Notes under the pieces: model-generated
The model's database searches: none
Told to the model about the DNA's origin: nothing
The model's input: the letters and a program-made list of their open reading frames with translations, nothing else
Position numbers and translations under genes: made by a program
Part shown: positions 43,301 to 64,000 of the stretch, in pieces
Layout of the letters: each line of letters begins with the position of its first letter
Position numbering within the stretch: the first letter of the stretch is position 1
NCBI RefSeq assembly: GCF_964204645.1
Contig: NC_134030.1
Coordinates: 5,888,278 to 5,952,277 of the forward strand
Direction of reading: 5' to 3'
Origin: Tubulanus polymorphus
Taxonomy: Eukaryota > Nemertea > Palaeonemertea > Tubulaniformes > Tubulanidae
DNA length: 64,000 nucleotides

Positions 43301-46300
43301 AGTATTATTTATCAAAATTTACGAAAGCGACTGATAGAAATATGGATCATTGTTGCAATGTTGGTGCACGTGCATCTGTCGATTCAACAGCTTTCAGAAT
43401 TTCCCGAGTTTGAATTAGTCAATGTAACGACCACATATACGCATGTAATCAGGGTAATTAAAGTCATTAACTTCCATTTTATAGAGAATGTGTTCGAAGA
43501 AAACGTCTTTATGATTCGTGTGTGCGTTTAGCTTGTACTTGTCGCTGTGAAGCATTGAAGGAAAGATGGGAATGAGACATATACTTGTCACTAATGTGTT
43601 TGTGAGTGACGAACCAACAACGCTTTAACAATGATACAAACGAATTGCCCGTGTGCAGTCTGCTGTGTGGACATTTTACACAAAACCTTCGAGTGGTTTT
43701 TATAACCGCGGGAGCCGCGCCCTGTCCTGTCTCTCACGCGTGAAATGAATAGCAATCTAATGTATCTTAACATGGTCAACGTCGTTTAAGTGTGATGATA
43801 GAAACAGTGCCACACGGCAGTGCTACCTCCGATTTCAAAATATAACCCTCCGTTTCGCTGTCGGCCAGAGTGGTGGCCAAATAAGTTCAAATTACACCAA
43901 TCAAATATATCAATGAATACCGAAGGTAAAAATTGATTCCAGACACAAATTGAGCGCACAATTTTAGGTATATTTTAGAAAACGCGATTATAGCATATAC
44001 AGTTCAATTAATTAACGATATGCGGCAGCGGGAGGCAGAGGGGATCAGTCTGTAACATCCACAGGTGATGCGACGCGCTAAACAAAGCTATAGACATAAA
44101 TCAAAATTCTAAATATATCATAAGTTGGGATTTGCGTGTAACGGAAGATTAAAACACAAACGCCGCTTCTATCTCCTCATCACAAAGCGTCCAACTAGCG
44201 AACAAGCGAACTGAGTCATTGTGTGTAAACCACGAGGGGCTGTCGATCGTACGCGTACCCGCGATTATCAACCGCCTGTAACTCGTAATTAAAAGAGCAA
44301 GTGGGATGTAACTGATTTCCGCCGCGACTCTGGATTAGATCCCGGCGAGGATATTTTATTCGCAATTATAACATAATACGATATACCATTGTGATTAATT
44401 AGACGACAACACGCAACTGGTTCCGCGCACACCTCGACCACACGATCAATGTTCTCCGATTTTAATTCGTCCACCGGATTAGAAGCCGTGGTTGTTTTCG
44501 AGTCCACGATTCAACGCACCCGCCTTGTCGTTCATCTTCAATTGCCAACGCCTGCATTTTATATCCACAGTTTTCCCGAATAAGATTTTAACTTTTTATT
44601 CTTAAAACAAGGAATTTTTCCTCCTGTCTATTTGACTAATTTGACTAATTTTGACCTGATTCGCTAACAAATCCGCAACATCTACCGGGAACGAAACAAA
44701 TGTTTTATTTACAACATCTACCCACAGCCCTTTAGATGCGCACATCCATATAGACCTATAATGTATGTGCGTTTAGTGTCAATGAATGAATCATAATTCA
44801 ATATTCATCTTAGGCGCGTAGATAATGATAGACGAATAGATTTAGCTTTTATCACTAAAGAAATAATTTGAAAAACCTTAATTAACACCTTCATTTATAA
44901 ATGACAAATGAATGCCTCGATAAGAGGGTAAGAACTGTCATATCATTTATGAAACTGTTGGTTGTAATTCAGGTTGCTAATATTAAAAACAGCAGGGGTA
45001 AATAACGTACTGCGCAGACGGTACCGCCGTAAGAAGATAATAAAGTCATTCGTAAATTAACTGCGAATTAATAATGTCGACTTATGTAATCACGACGTAG
45101 TCCACGACAATTGTTAATTCATTTGCGAAACAGTTGCACAAGTGCTATAGACACCGATGTGTAATTTTCACCAAACCAACGCCCCGATGGGATACTAATA
45201 CAAAATATGCCAATTAATTTGTCGTTAGCCTTTGCATCCCATGAGACAATACGCGTAAAATCATTTTTGATTGAAAATACAAAATTGATTAAACTTCATT
45301 TCATGATGGTAATTGCATTGTTGTTGTTTTTTTTGTAATTCTATTTATGCATTTGACATTTCACATATTTCCGATCCAGATTTTTTGGGTGTTTGAAAGA
45401 AAGTTATACAACTTCCGATGAGTGAAAGTTCATAAGAAAAATTAATAGCCGATTATTGATAACAGGATATTTTCAATCAGAAAAAAAAATGAAAAGGTAA
45501 AGAAGTAAATTTTTTCGAAACCGATTTCTTCGTGTTCCGCTTTAGATGGAAAACCTGCTCGAACGTGAATTACCACAGCATTTTGTCGAGTGGCAGAAGG
45601 CTTCCGCGAACACGTTTTTCACAAAGGGCTATCGTAGATCATTAAAAGACGCGCGTAAAACGTCCAGGGACAAGTATCCGCAATTTAATTAGCGATTTCG
45701 TTTCTTGAGGGAATTAGTTACTGAAAGAGCAGACGCGAAGCGTAAATGGCACTGAAGGGCTAACGAATGATTTTCATGTAATTACACACCGATCAATTTA
45801 TTTCTTGATAAAACATTAGCTTTGGAGATTTGATAAGGTCTTAATCGCGTTTAACGCGTCTTTTAGCGCCTCGAAATAAACCTACCGCACTTAATCTAGT
45901 CGCTTTGATCGAATAAAAGAGACGAAATAGTGCGTTTGACGGACACCCGCTTTCGTCGTAGTATATAGCGCGCGCATGAACACCGTCTTACGCACAGGCG
46001 CAATTAGCCCGTACGTTGCGCGATAATAACGACAACATTATCATAACAATTGACAGGCGTATCAATGCGCCGACCAATGGACATATATGACAACCCGTGA
46101 GTGCCAAAATGAGCAAATAACCTCTGATCATTGCATCGAGAGTAAACAACACTTTATGACTCTCCGTTCGCTGATATTTATCTTGTCAAGTTTTGTCCGA
46201 ATCGTCGAATCTTACAACTTCACGGATTTTCCAAGACGATTTTTTCGCAAACATCTCTAACTTCAAGTGGACTACTAGAATACTGTCATCGATTACAGTA

Positions 46301-46445
46301 CTGATATAGAATACTTATCGTTGTATACCAGAACGAAAATCGTCAACGTCTTAGAAGTGACATCGGACTGTTCTTCGTTCGACTTCGTTTCGAAAAGGTC
46401 TTCAAATTTCTTATCGAGACGAAAAACTAGACATCTTTATTCAGA

Positions 46446-55734
<9,289 letters not shown>

Positions 55735-55777
55735 TGAGTATGTGAATCCGGGCGAACATTACCCTGAATCTCGAGTC

Positions 55778-55783
55778 AATAAA
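55778..55783 (+). terminator. First candidate poly(A) signal of the Bsx gene
   Basis: AATAAA is 44 nt after the stop codon. Further hexamers occur downstream (for example near 57099-57105), so the real 3'UTR may be longer. Confidence 0.35.
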
Positions 55784-58700
55784 ACAAAGTGCTATTGGAA
55801 CATTTCATTTAAGAAAGAAAAAGAAAATTATTTGATCTTATGTACATTGTGGAAGTGGATTGAGCCAACACATTTTATCATGTCATTCCTAATAATGAAA
55901 TTTTATTGCATTTAATGAGTGACTTTTTACACTGACGATCAGCACATTCTCCTGTGTTTGTATAAGAATGTTTCCACAAAACGAGAACTTTTAAATGCAT
56001 GTTTTATACAATTTATTCACCATTACTGATGACGTGTTCATGTTATAGAAACCCCGAAAATGCCTATGATTTTAACCGTGTACCGCATGTTAATGACAAT
56101 GAATATCAAAGAATTGGAATTTAGATATAACCGGCGAAATATTGTGAAATACTGTATCTAGGTTTGTATATTCTAGCGAAAAAATCTATCTGACTAGAAC
56201 AAAAATCGTATTATAATTTTACAGCTAGGCTACAACTGCTCAAACGTATGATCGTAGATTTAATTTGAGAATATCTATCACAAATGTTATTTTGAAGAAA
56301 ATTAAGATGTTCATTAGAAGCAGAGTTCAAAATATTCGGTGTAGTCAAATATATCCACAAATGTCGGAAGCGAATTTTTTAAACACCGCTGTTTTGTTTA
56401 GTTTAAATCCACGATTGAAACTGTTTAACCTCTTCATTCGGGTCGAGATCCATCATTCGTTTGAAAATTCCAGTTAAATAAAAATTCCAGTCGTTCGTGA
56501 ATATCAATAATAAATCCAGTTTGTGTATCCATTGTTAAAGAAAAAAAATCTCCTTAATCCTATCCGAAAAAGCGGCAACAAACACTTGTTAAAATACGAA
56601 GATTTTTGATAATCCTTAATGATTTAGAATCGCTGTAAGTATCACTCGTCACAGCAGCGAAATGAGATCCCTCGGGTTCGCATCGTCTGCCAGTGCGCTG
56701 CGGAGAACCCGCCGTGTGAATGTGAGGCAGATCAATAGAATCCTAAGCACATAACGAGTTAACGAGCGTGTTCCCATAGAAAACTAATCCTCTCCGGCGC
56801 GCATGCGTAATCGTCGTGCTAAACGGCCGTACGTTGATGTTGTTGTCTCTGTGTGAAATTTCGTCCCATTTTAGATTGATTAACGCAATATACTGCATGC
56901 ACGACATATTTATAGAGAAAATACACAAAAAAAACCTTATTTAAAATATACGTAAATAACGTAAAAACCACTTTTGTTTAATTTAATACCACTGCGAACC
57001 ACTAATACGAGTACTGACCTGCATAATAATGCTATCGAAAAAATGTTGTAACTGTACAGATATATATCGTTTACGTGTAAAATATGTTTATATGAAATAA
57101 TAAATTCATTTGTTACGAATTAAAAGAAATACAATGCGTTGCTGTTGTTTTTTTACAGTCATGTGTCAAAATTTTGAGATTTTCTTCCCTGATCAGTATG
57201 TCTCTAATGAGGTAGACTCATAGAGTTAAAACCAATACGTTTTCGGGGCGTGTTTTTTAAAGGAAAACATGTTAAACCAACCGTAATTTTCACTAAGACT
57301 ATACAGAAGCCCGACAAATAACTTAGAAAAACCAATCCGCAGCTGTATGGGATGTCGATATCTAAATCTATCAAAGGACGAATAGGGAAGCACGATGTAT
57401 TGCAATTCTTAATGGTAAGCCCATGGACGTATGATAGTATTTATCTAATATACGTCCATGATTAGCCTAAATATACAGACGGCCAATATTAGTCATCAGT
57501 AAGCATGAATGCTACAGAAGTAATTTGTGATGCAGGGTGTCAGAGAAGAAGATTGAAAACTTAAAACTTGCAACCAAATACAAGTATTTCAATGGAAGGA
57601 TCTTTTGAATCAATTGAAGATCAAGTGTAGCCTAAAATAGCTTTTGTTTTTAACGATAGATAGTGTTACTTAAATACATAATAATCATTCTTGAGAAATC
57701 TCTTTTTTGACAAAGTAGGCTACGCTTGATCTTTTATGTCTTGGATCTGATACAAGTTTTATCATATTTCCCTCGCTGTACTGTTATGGCACTGCATTGA
57801 TGCAAAATGGCGATACTTATTATCTTATTCTCAGTTCACACAAGAATAAAATGATAGAATAGAGAGCTATTTCATGAACACGATGTGAAAACCGTCTAAA
57901 TTGATATCGATGAATCTCTACAATGAAATAAATAGTCTTAATGAACTATATTGGATATTCCCACGAGGTATCAGATATTCAACCGATTTCAATCAATTCA
58001 AAGAGTATCGATGGCGATTGTGAAGCGTATTTTCGAACTAAACTCCGATCACGAGGATTCTTACACATATCGAGTTAAAAGCCTTTTACGACTAATGCGA
58101 GACACATTCAGTCGCTGAACGCGCACATCACGGCAAATAGATTTAAATTATCAAGAAATTATCTGAATCGACCGGCGTGTAGATTGTCCGTCGCGTATTG
58201 ATTCGAAAGCGTTGAAAGCCCAGTAACACGCTGAACCTTGCGTCACTAATGGCGAACACTTATCATATATTCGCATGGTACAACGTTCCCATTCAACGGG
58301 CGTTGTCAAACCGTCTCTTGTCCCAGGGCATTTTTGCTACGGAACCCGACGCTGAAAGGGGAGATAACCCTTTATGTCGGTGATTATTGATGCCTTCATT
58401 AATTGATCGAAGAGTCAGTTCTCCTTTCATTGTAATCAATCGGGGACAATCTTTAGTTTGATTGTAACGTGTCGTCTGACAGTAACCTGTGTACTATTAT
58501 CGAAGGCCCGGGTTTATATCTCGCTAAACTCCTAAATTCGATATTTGCATTTGCGAAAATAGTGTATATACTATTAAGCATTTAGAGTCGTGTAATATCA
58601 AAATTGATAACTTTCATAAGCAAATTTTAATATGACGTTAAATTCGAAGCCTTTGTCGTAAAACCGCGAGAATTTGGCATCAAATTTGAATTTGAATCAT

Positions 58701-59407
58701 GTTTAACGACCACGCAGTCAACTATTCTAGCTTCTTAAATCAGCCGTGGGCAACCGCTTAATGAGCCAAATTGCATTGCCGAGGGCCTGGCCACCGGCGC
58801 ATAGACTCTGAGTATAGGGTCTCGATTCATCGCAAAGGTGCTGAGCAGGGCTCCCTCGGAAGGAAATCATTAGTTTGATGACCCTTGCTGCGATTTATTA
58901 TAACCCAAAACACAAAACACGCGCGCCACGGATTAAAATCTGTACGCGTTTTATGATTATAATATTCGATATCGTTTCGAAATCTTAGAAATGTAACCTC
59001 TTGAATATCGACCAAGCGGATTATCATTATCCCTGGTAACGTACTATCTTCAACACTGTACTAATCCGACGTTAGAATATGAAGTGTCAACACAAAGAAA
59101 TCTGATTTGACGCGGATTACATCTTAAAGTAGACAAAGTGATGATTTGGTCGCAAAAGGAAATTGGGAAATCGTCCTATTCCAATAGTATATAATAGACG
59201 ACCATCTCTAATGAATCTAGCTCCTCTCTCACCACCGTCCAATTCTCAAGTTGAAGATTATACCAGCCTAAACTACAAAGACTGTAAGAGATCGTCGTAG
59301 GCCTAAAAGTTGATATATCAGAAGGTTGATTTAGTCCGTCAGGGTGCCATTAATGTGTATCGGTAGCTGTTTCTCGGTGCTCCCTCTCTATGTTTTTTTT
59401 CTGTCTC

Positions 59408-59523
59408 CTAGGCCCGGTTTGATAGACTAGTTTTAACATTAACCTTGGGGCTGACTTAATTCATTTTCAATTGAGTTAACCCCAGGACTAAAGATAATAC
59501 CAGTCTATAAAACCTTGGCCTAG
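59408..59523. mobile_element. Full-length foldback MITE beginning GGCCCGGTTT
   Basis: Almost the whole element folds on itself. The left arm GGCCCGGTTTGATAGACTAG pairs with the reverse complement of the right end (CAGTCTATAAAACCTTGGCC), and pairing continues inward through GTTAA/TTAAC and CTTGGGG/CCCCAG to a centre near TTCATTTTCAATT. The outermost bases read CTAGGCC and GGCCTAG, so a TA duplication is possible, as in Tc1/mariner-type insertions. No coding capacity. Confidence 0.7.
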
Positions 59524-59600
59524 TCTCTTGTCTCCCTACTCTCTAGTCTCTAGTCTAGTCTCTATAGTCTCTAGTCTCTCCAGTCTATCTAGTCTCTCTT
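59521..59600. repeat. TAGTCTC-type simple repeat
   Basis: A run of imperfect TAGTCTC and CTCTAGT units directly abuts the foldback element at 59408-59523. It continues the element's terminal TAGTCT and may have grown from it by slippage. Confidence 0.75.
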
Positions 59601-61358
59601 CCCCAGCAAATTTTAAATAGACAGCTGACAAGGAAAGATAGATATAGCGTCATAATTCGTAGTCAATTTCAACCAGTCCCAATTGAGTTATATCGCGACG
59701 ATATAACTAAACGAGATTTCGAATAAATCTTACTCAAATTGAGTTATCTTTTTGACGGTGAAAACGTGTAATTACCAATTAAAGGTTGTATCATTGTTTG
59801 TGTCGAAGGCGGGACGACTACGAGGTGGGATTCTGTTTAGTATACACGGGGATTTCATTTCGCCCGGTAAATCCCGCGAAGCTAACCTCTTAATAACACC
59901 TTATGGCCTCATTATTAGAACGTATAATGCCCCTTTACGTTGTCAAACGCATTAATTATAGGTCGTTGGTGTGTCTTACACTATAGAAGTCGAACCCGGA
60001 TGAATGCAGACTGAAATCGAGGGATTTAAACGCGACAAGGGGTCCTCAACTGTCCGAAGTGATTAGCGCAGTCCCCCGACGGCGATTTGAAGCGTCTTTA
60101 GTTTGAAATCTGCGCATATTTGCGCGGATTATGCGTGCCTTTAGAAACTAGAGTTAATGGCGCAAAGACAAGTACCGCACTTATTCAATTGCGCGGTTTG
60201 CCTCGCGATTTCAACGAAATACTCAATATCAAAACTTCGCACCAATACGTACAATGTACTCTAGTTAATAGTAATATATACATTTTAATTGCTTGTTTTT
60301 AAACGCTTGATGCCATAAAAATTCACAGCAGAACATAAACTACTAATAAACTATACCGATGACCTTTTTGGAGATCGGTTTGGTAATTGTTCTTTAAAGG
60401 AGCAATAAACCGTATTTCCATTAATGTAACGGAACAAAATTAATCAAACAATTAATTAATCAATCAAACTACATATTGCACTCAATAAATTTTACTCGAT
60501 GTCTCGAAAGATTGCTGTTTTGAAGATCTTCCCCGGCCGGAAATAAATAAGACACGTCGCACATAACTTATTGTTCGTTTGGAATTCGTGGTTGAATCGG
60601 GGATCGGATATTTGTGGACGAACTTACAAATTCAGAATCCAAAAATTACATAGCATCGACCGCATTTAGCGGTGACCTCGTTAACTAGCAATCAATTAAC
60701 GTCGAAATGACAGCACCCGGAGTTTCGAGTCGACCAAACATTGAATATTATCATATGATATAAATGCCATTAGTCACGATAAGCGGGAAGGGGTGCTCAT
60801 CTTGTACGACACATTTCGAATCGCTTATACAAGAGGTGTCCATCGTATTATATCGACGCGTCCATCTGAGTCATTTTAATGAAATTAATTATCGCCCGGT
60901 GAATGGAGAGAACCTCGGAGAGATGGGTCACTTAGCGATAACATCCTGGCCGTTATGGCCAAATTGCCCGTAACTAAATTAAAGTCTACTTCATTTTCGA
61001 GTTCACTGAATGCCTATCACGTCGTTACCTCACACGTCTATATGCAATAATTGGCGACGGTGATGCCTCGAGGAATCGGGTTCGAAACCTAGTTTAGATA
61101 ATAACGCCGGTCATCCGTAAACGGACTCGAAAATATTTTTGGAACGTAATCCACTCGTGTCATTGTTTGTATACGAACAGATGAGTTGGAATATTCTCAT
61201 CACAGAAGCGAAACGCTTTAACGAGAAATGCTCCCATTGTAAAATCTGAAGAGAACCTATTTTATGTTTAGGAAGCTGTATGATGTGACACCCGCTATAG
61301 CATTGCATATTCCAATGGTAGATTAATTTTTTGTTGAGTCATAGGTACTATATCAATT

Positions 61359-61391
61359 GGTCGGTTAGCTCAGTCGGTTAGAGCGTCGTGC
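61359..61391 (+). pseudogene. 5' fragment of a tRNA-Ile gene
   Basis: GGTCGGTTAGCTCAGTCGG and then TTAGAGCGTCGTGC match the acceptor, D-arm and 5' anticodon stem of eukaryotic tRNA-Ile (AAU) with only a few changes. The polymerase III A box (TAGCTCAGTCG) is intact. After GTGC the sequence breaks into unrelated AT-rich DNA: the anticodon loop, T-arm and 3' acceptor strand are missing. It could be a truncated tRNA gene or the head of a tRNA-derived SINE. Confidence 0.75.
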
Positions 61392-62536
61392 ATAAAAATT
61401 TATCGTTGATTTTGACAGTCAAATATCTAAAATGCTATTCATCCCCCTAGGCTATTTGCCATCTTTTTATTTGAATGCCAGTTACTGGTCTACCATTAAT
61501 GACGATATTGAAAATCGTTCAGTGACTTCAAGCTTCTAGTACAGACAATTTCAAATACACATAATTATTGTTTGGCTCATCGGGAAACGTTGTGTAAGCT
61601 TAGCGGGATCTGGTCCGCCCCATCGGCCCTATCAGTAAGCCGGCCGTTATGCTTGATAAATTAGGCAGACGTAGTCGACCGGACGCCGCTGAGATGCATC
61701 TTCCTGCCTTCAGGCCATGTGAAAACCATGTAAAGAAGCACAGCTGATCCCCGACCACAAAATATTCAAATCTATCCCATTAATTCATCAACCCTCGCAT
61801 TACATATCCATTCAAAATCCATTCCTTAATCCTCCAAATTCCGATTGGATGCATTTGCATCTCGACGCACTTAGGAAATTCTTGTTTTATTAGGTTTCTT
61901 TGTCGATTAGGTCCAACAAAAGCAGACGGCGAGATTTAATGATAAAATCTAGAAATTACGTAGCGTCAACGCCTCAACTATCGTCTTAAAGATGAAATCT
62001 CTCTTGACGGATAATATTTCTAAACGTGAGATACAATTTGCGACTTCTCATAAAGCGCTACAAACATCCGCAAGCGATTTGTTACGCCATTAAATAGGTT
62101 TAAGGTTTTACCCTTCGTCGAGTTTGTAATGAGCCAGCCTCGGTGATGTAATCATCAATACAAAAATAGGGAACACGGTGTAATTATCGGGAGGAAGGTG
62201 ATAATGACCCGTCGCGGTTATTGTAGGCATTAGTCCACGGCGGCAGATGATGCCCCGGTCACTAAAACAGCACCGCTAGATTTGGTGCGAATCGATGATT
62301 TGTGTAATTCCCATAAACTAAATTGAACCTTAAGTCGGATAATATCAAATTACATATGACATTTACGAGAAGAGTAATAGTCTCTAGTTTAGCAAATAGA
62401 GCTCTAATTCTTATGCCCATGGTTTAAGTGTGAATCAATCTGATAATTTCTGATAGACCGGGATAATGTTTACTTGCAGGAGGTGAAAACACCGCCCTAG
62501 CAGTTTCACCGTTTTTCGGAATTTGATAAGTTATAA

Positions 62537-62582
62537 TACCATGGACTCTAAAATGAAAGTAAACGTTTTGGAGTCCATGGTA
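62537..62582. repeat. Short perfect-looking hairpin
   Basis: TACCATGGACTCTAAAA (62537-62553) is followed after 12 nt by its inverted copy TTTTGGAGTCCATGGTA (62566-62582). Sixteen of seventeen positions are complementary and the remaining one is a G:T pair. Confidence 0.75.
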
Positions 62583-63589
62583 ATTGTAGACGAGGTAATC
62601 GTATTGTATATCTTTTGTCGATTTGTAAGCTGACGATGAAATCTTCGCCTTTCGGGCTAAATCGGAGAAGCGTACGATGGCGAAGAAATTGAGGAAAACC
62701 ATTGCAATGTGTACCATCGGCCATCGGAATTCTTCACCATGAAGGCCAGTGAGAGATGCTACAGACCTTACGCTGCGCTTTGCCCTTCGGCGATAGGGGT
62801 ATACATATTCCGGGGCTGTCGTTTCCTTTGTTGGTAAGCTTCGCCTAAATACCATTCGTTATTCAATTATACATCGGTGGCGTATATATATATATAATCG
62901 CGTTGTCTTAGAATATACCCCGAAGGAAGCGCCGCGGTAAACGCGTCGTCGACAAAGAGACGTGCGACTGACGTTCAAGAAATCCCCGTCCATTTCATCG
63001 AAGCGCATATTAAGCCCATCAAAGTATTTAAATAATTATTCGAGATGGCCACGTCTTATGTACATTAATCATAAATGTAAACCTCAACGTTGTTAAAGCG
63101 AGGCGTGATTTAAGACAAAAGGATTCGCTTTTGCGTTCACCGATTCTCGTGTCGAATAATGCAACAATCATTGAAAGATTCAAACACTCGGTGGAATTTC
63201 ATTTCGCTATCACGTATACGCACATAAATCTCTCAAACTCTCACGTATATCAATTCATCGCGTCGGTTTCTAAATGGGGATTACAGCGAACTTCATAAAT
63301 AACGATCAAAGATTACGCGCCGTGTGTACGTGGACAGATATTCAGGGTTGCTTTCTATTTGAATTATGCATCACCTCCGATCAGCCCAGGTGGTTTTGAA
63401 TTCTCAGGGCTCCATGAAACAACCACAAGATACACCACGCGAATCTGAACAATTTCCAACTGATCTGAACCTTGGCATGATAAGCCTTTTTACAGTTTCC
63501 AATTAGACATTATAATAGGAATCTGGCTTCGATTTGTTGGAATCTGTACTCCTCCCAGGCCTATATTGACTAAACGGAGCTCAAAGCAT

Positions 63590-63717
<128 letters not shown>

Positions 63718-64000
63718 TATATATATAAATCGGATTGTTCGATGCGCCGGATGTTGGCACAAATGAAATTTACTCTAGACGATGATGACGAAACGGCGTT
63801 TCTACTTTAATTCTTCTCGCCGCTCGAAGAGACGCGGAAAGTATTTTAGCTGATTAGATTTCGGTGTCGCCGCCGCGATATCGGATCGACTTCGTGTAAT
63901 GAGCCGGTGCCTATTGCTTTACGGGCCGCGTTCAGTTGAAGACGTGGGCATTTAGCTCGTCAATCGTGGCGGAAAACGCCTATTATACCGAGAGCGCATC

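Larger units (their letters stand above)
34619..46445. other. Long non-coding stretch between the lectin receptor and the Bsx gene
   Basis: About 11.8 kb lies between divergent genes. It should contain both promoters and, by analogy with other developmental homeobox genes, distal enhancers of Bsx. ATTA/TAATTA words, the core of homeodomain sites, are frequent (for example around 37210-37270 and 43010-43040). No supported coding gene is seen; the longest frame (38223-38609) has no recognisable domain. Mobile-element remnants lie near 39931-40145 and a foldback at 40290-40393. Confidence 0.5.
55784..63589. other. Non-coding flank downstream of Bsx
   Basis: About 7.8 kb without a supported coding gene. 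It contains short inverted repeats (57422-57460, 62537-62582), a foldback element (59408-59523), a TAGTCTC-type simple repeat, and a tRNA-Ile 5' fragment (61359-61391). The longest frame, 62424-62855 on minus, has no recognisable domain and includes a hairpin, so I do not call it a gene. Confidence 0.5.

Noticed and set aside
57422-57460. Short inverted repeat CATGGACGTAT / ATACGTCCATG
   Set aside because: Only 11 bp per arm with a 17-nt loop. Such repeats are expected by chance in AT-rich DNA and nothing else supports a function.
62424-62855. 143-codon open frame on the minus strand, the longest one not assigned to a gene
   Set aside because: No recognisable domain, it runs through a 46-nt hairpin, and no splice or codon pattern suggests coding use.

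Overview
This window looks like nuclear DNA of an invertebrate animal, most likely a marine lophotrochozoan. It is AT-rich. Its genes are split by short GT-AG introns. It carries several small non-autonomous transposons and long (AT)n arrays, and its proteins read as animal families: sorbitol dehydrogenase, purple acid phosphatase, DEG/ENaC channel, mannose-receptor-like lectin and a Bsx homeobox factor. No prokaryotic gene, operon or CRISPR array is present. The taxon is inferred from protein flavour and gene structure; no species marker was found.

Layout. At 95-566 (+) lie the last two exons of a sorbitol dehydrogenase. At 2100-6386 (+) is a complete nine-exon gene for a membrane-anchored purple-acid-phosphatase homologue that has lost six of the seven metal ligands; its first intron holds a Mutator-like element with a 9-bp target duplication. 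At 8991-12619 (-) is an eight-exon DEG/ENaC (ASIC-like) channel. At 19879-34618 (-) is a very large C-type lectin receptor gene: signal peptide, twelve lectin domains, Thr-rich stalk, one membrane span and a tail with an FxNxxY endocytosis motif. At 46446-55734 (+) is a three-exon Bsx-type homeobox gene between two long non-coding stretches. Exon models were built by hand from splice sites and reading phase; each complete model closes in frame.

The most interesting system is in the lectin receptor. Two of its twelve domains contain tandem pairs of exons that encode the same structural part of the fold. In lectin domain 3 the pair is 114 and 114 nt, both phase 1 to 1, covering the part that usually bears the ligand site. 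In lectin domain 8 the pair is 134 and 128 nt, both phase 0 to 2, so exactly one of the two must be used to keep the frame. This predicts at least four isoforms with different domain surfaces from one receptor, and would be a small germline-encoded diversification of a pattern-recognition or endocytic receptor.

The genes do not form a pathway. The phosphatase-like gene and the channel gene converge. The lectin gene and Bsx diverge, with about 12 kb between their start codons. Non-coding DNA around Bsx is long, has no convincing genes, and contains foldback elements, a tRNA-Ile 5' fragment and a long (AT)n palindrome.
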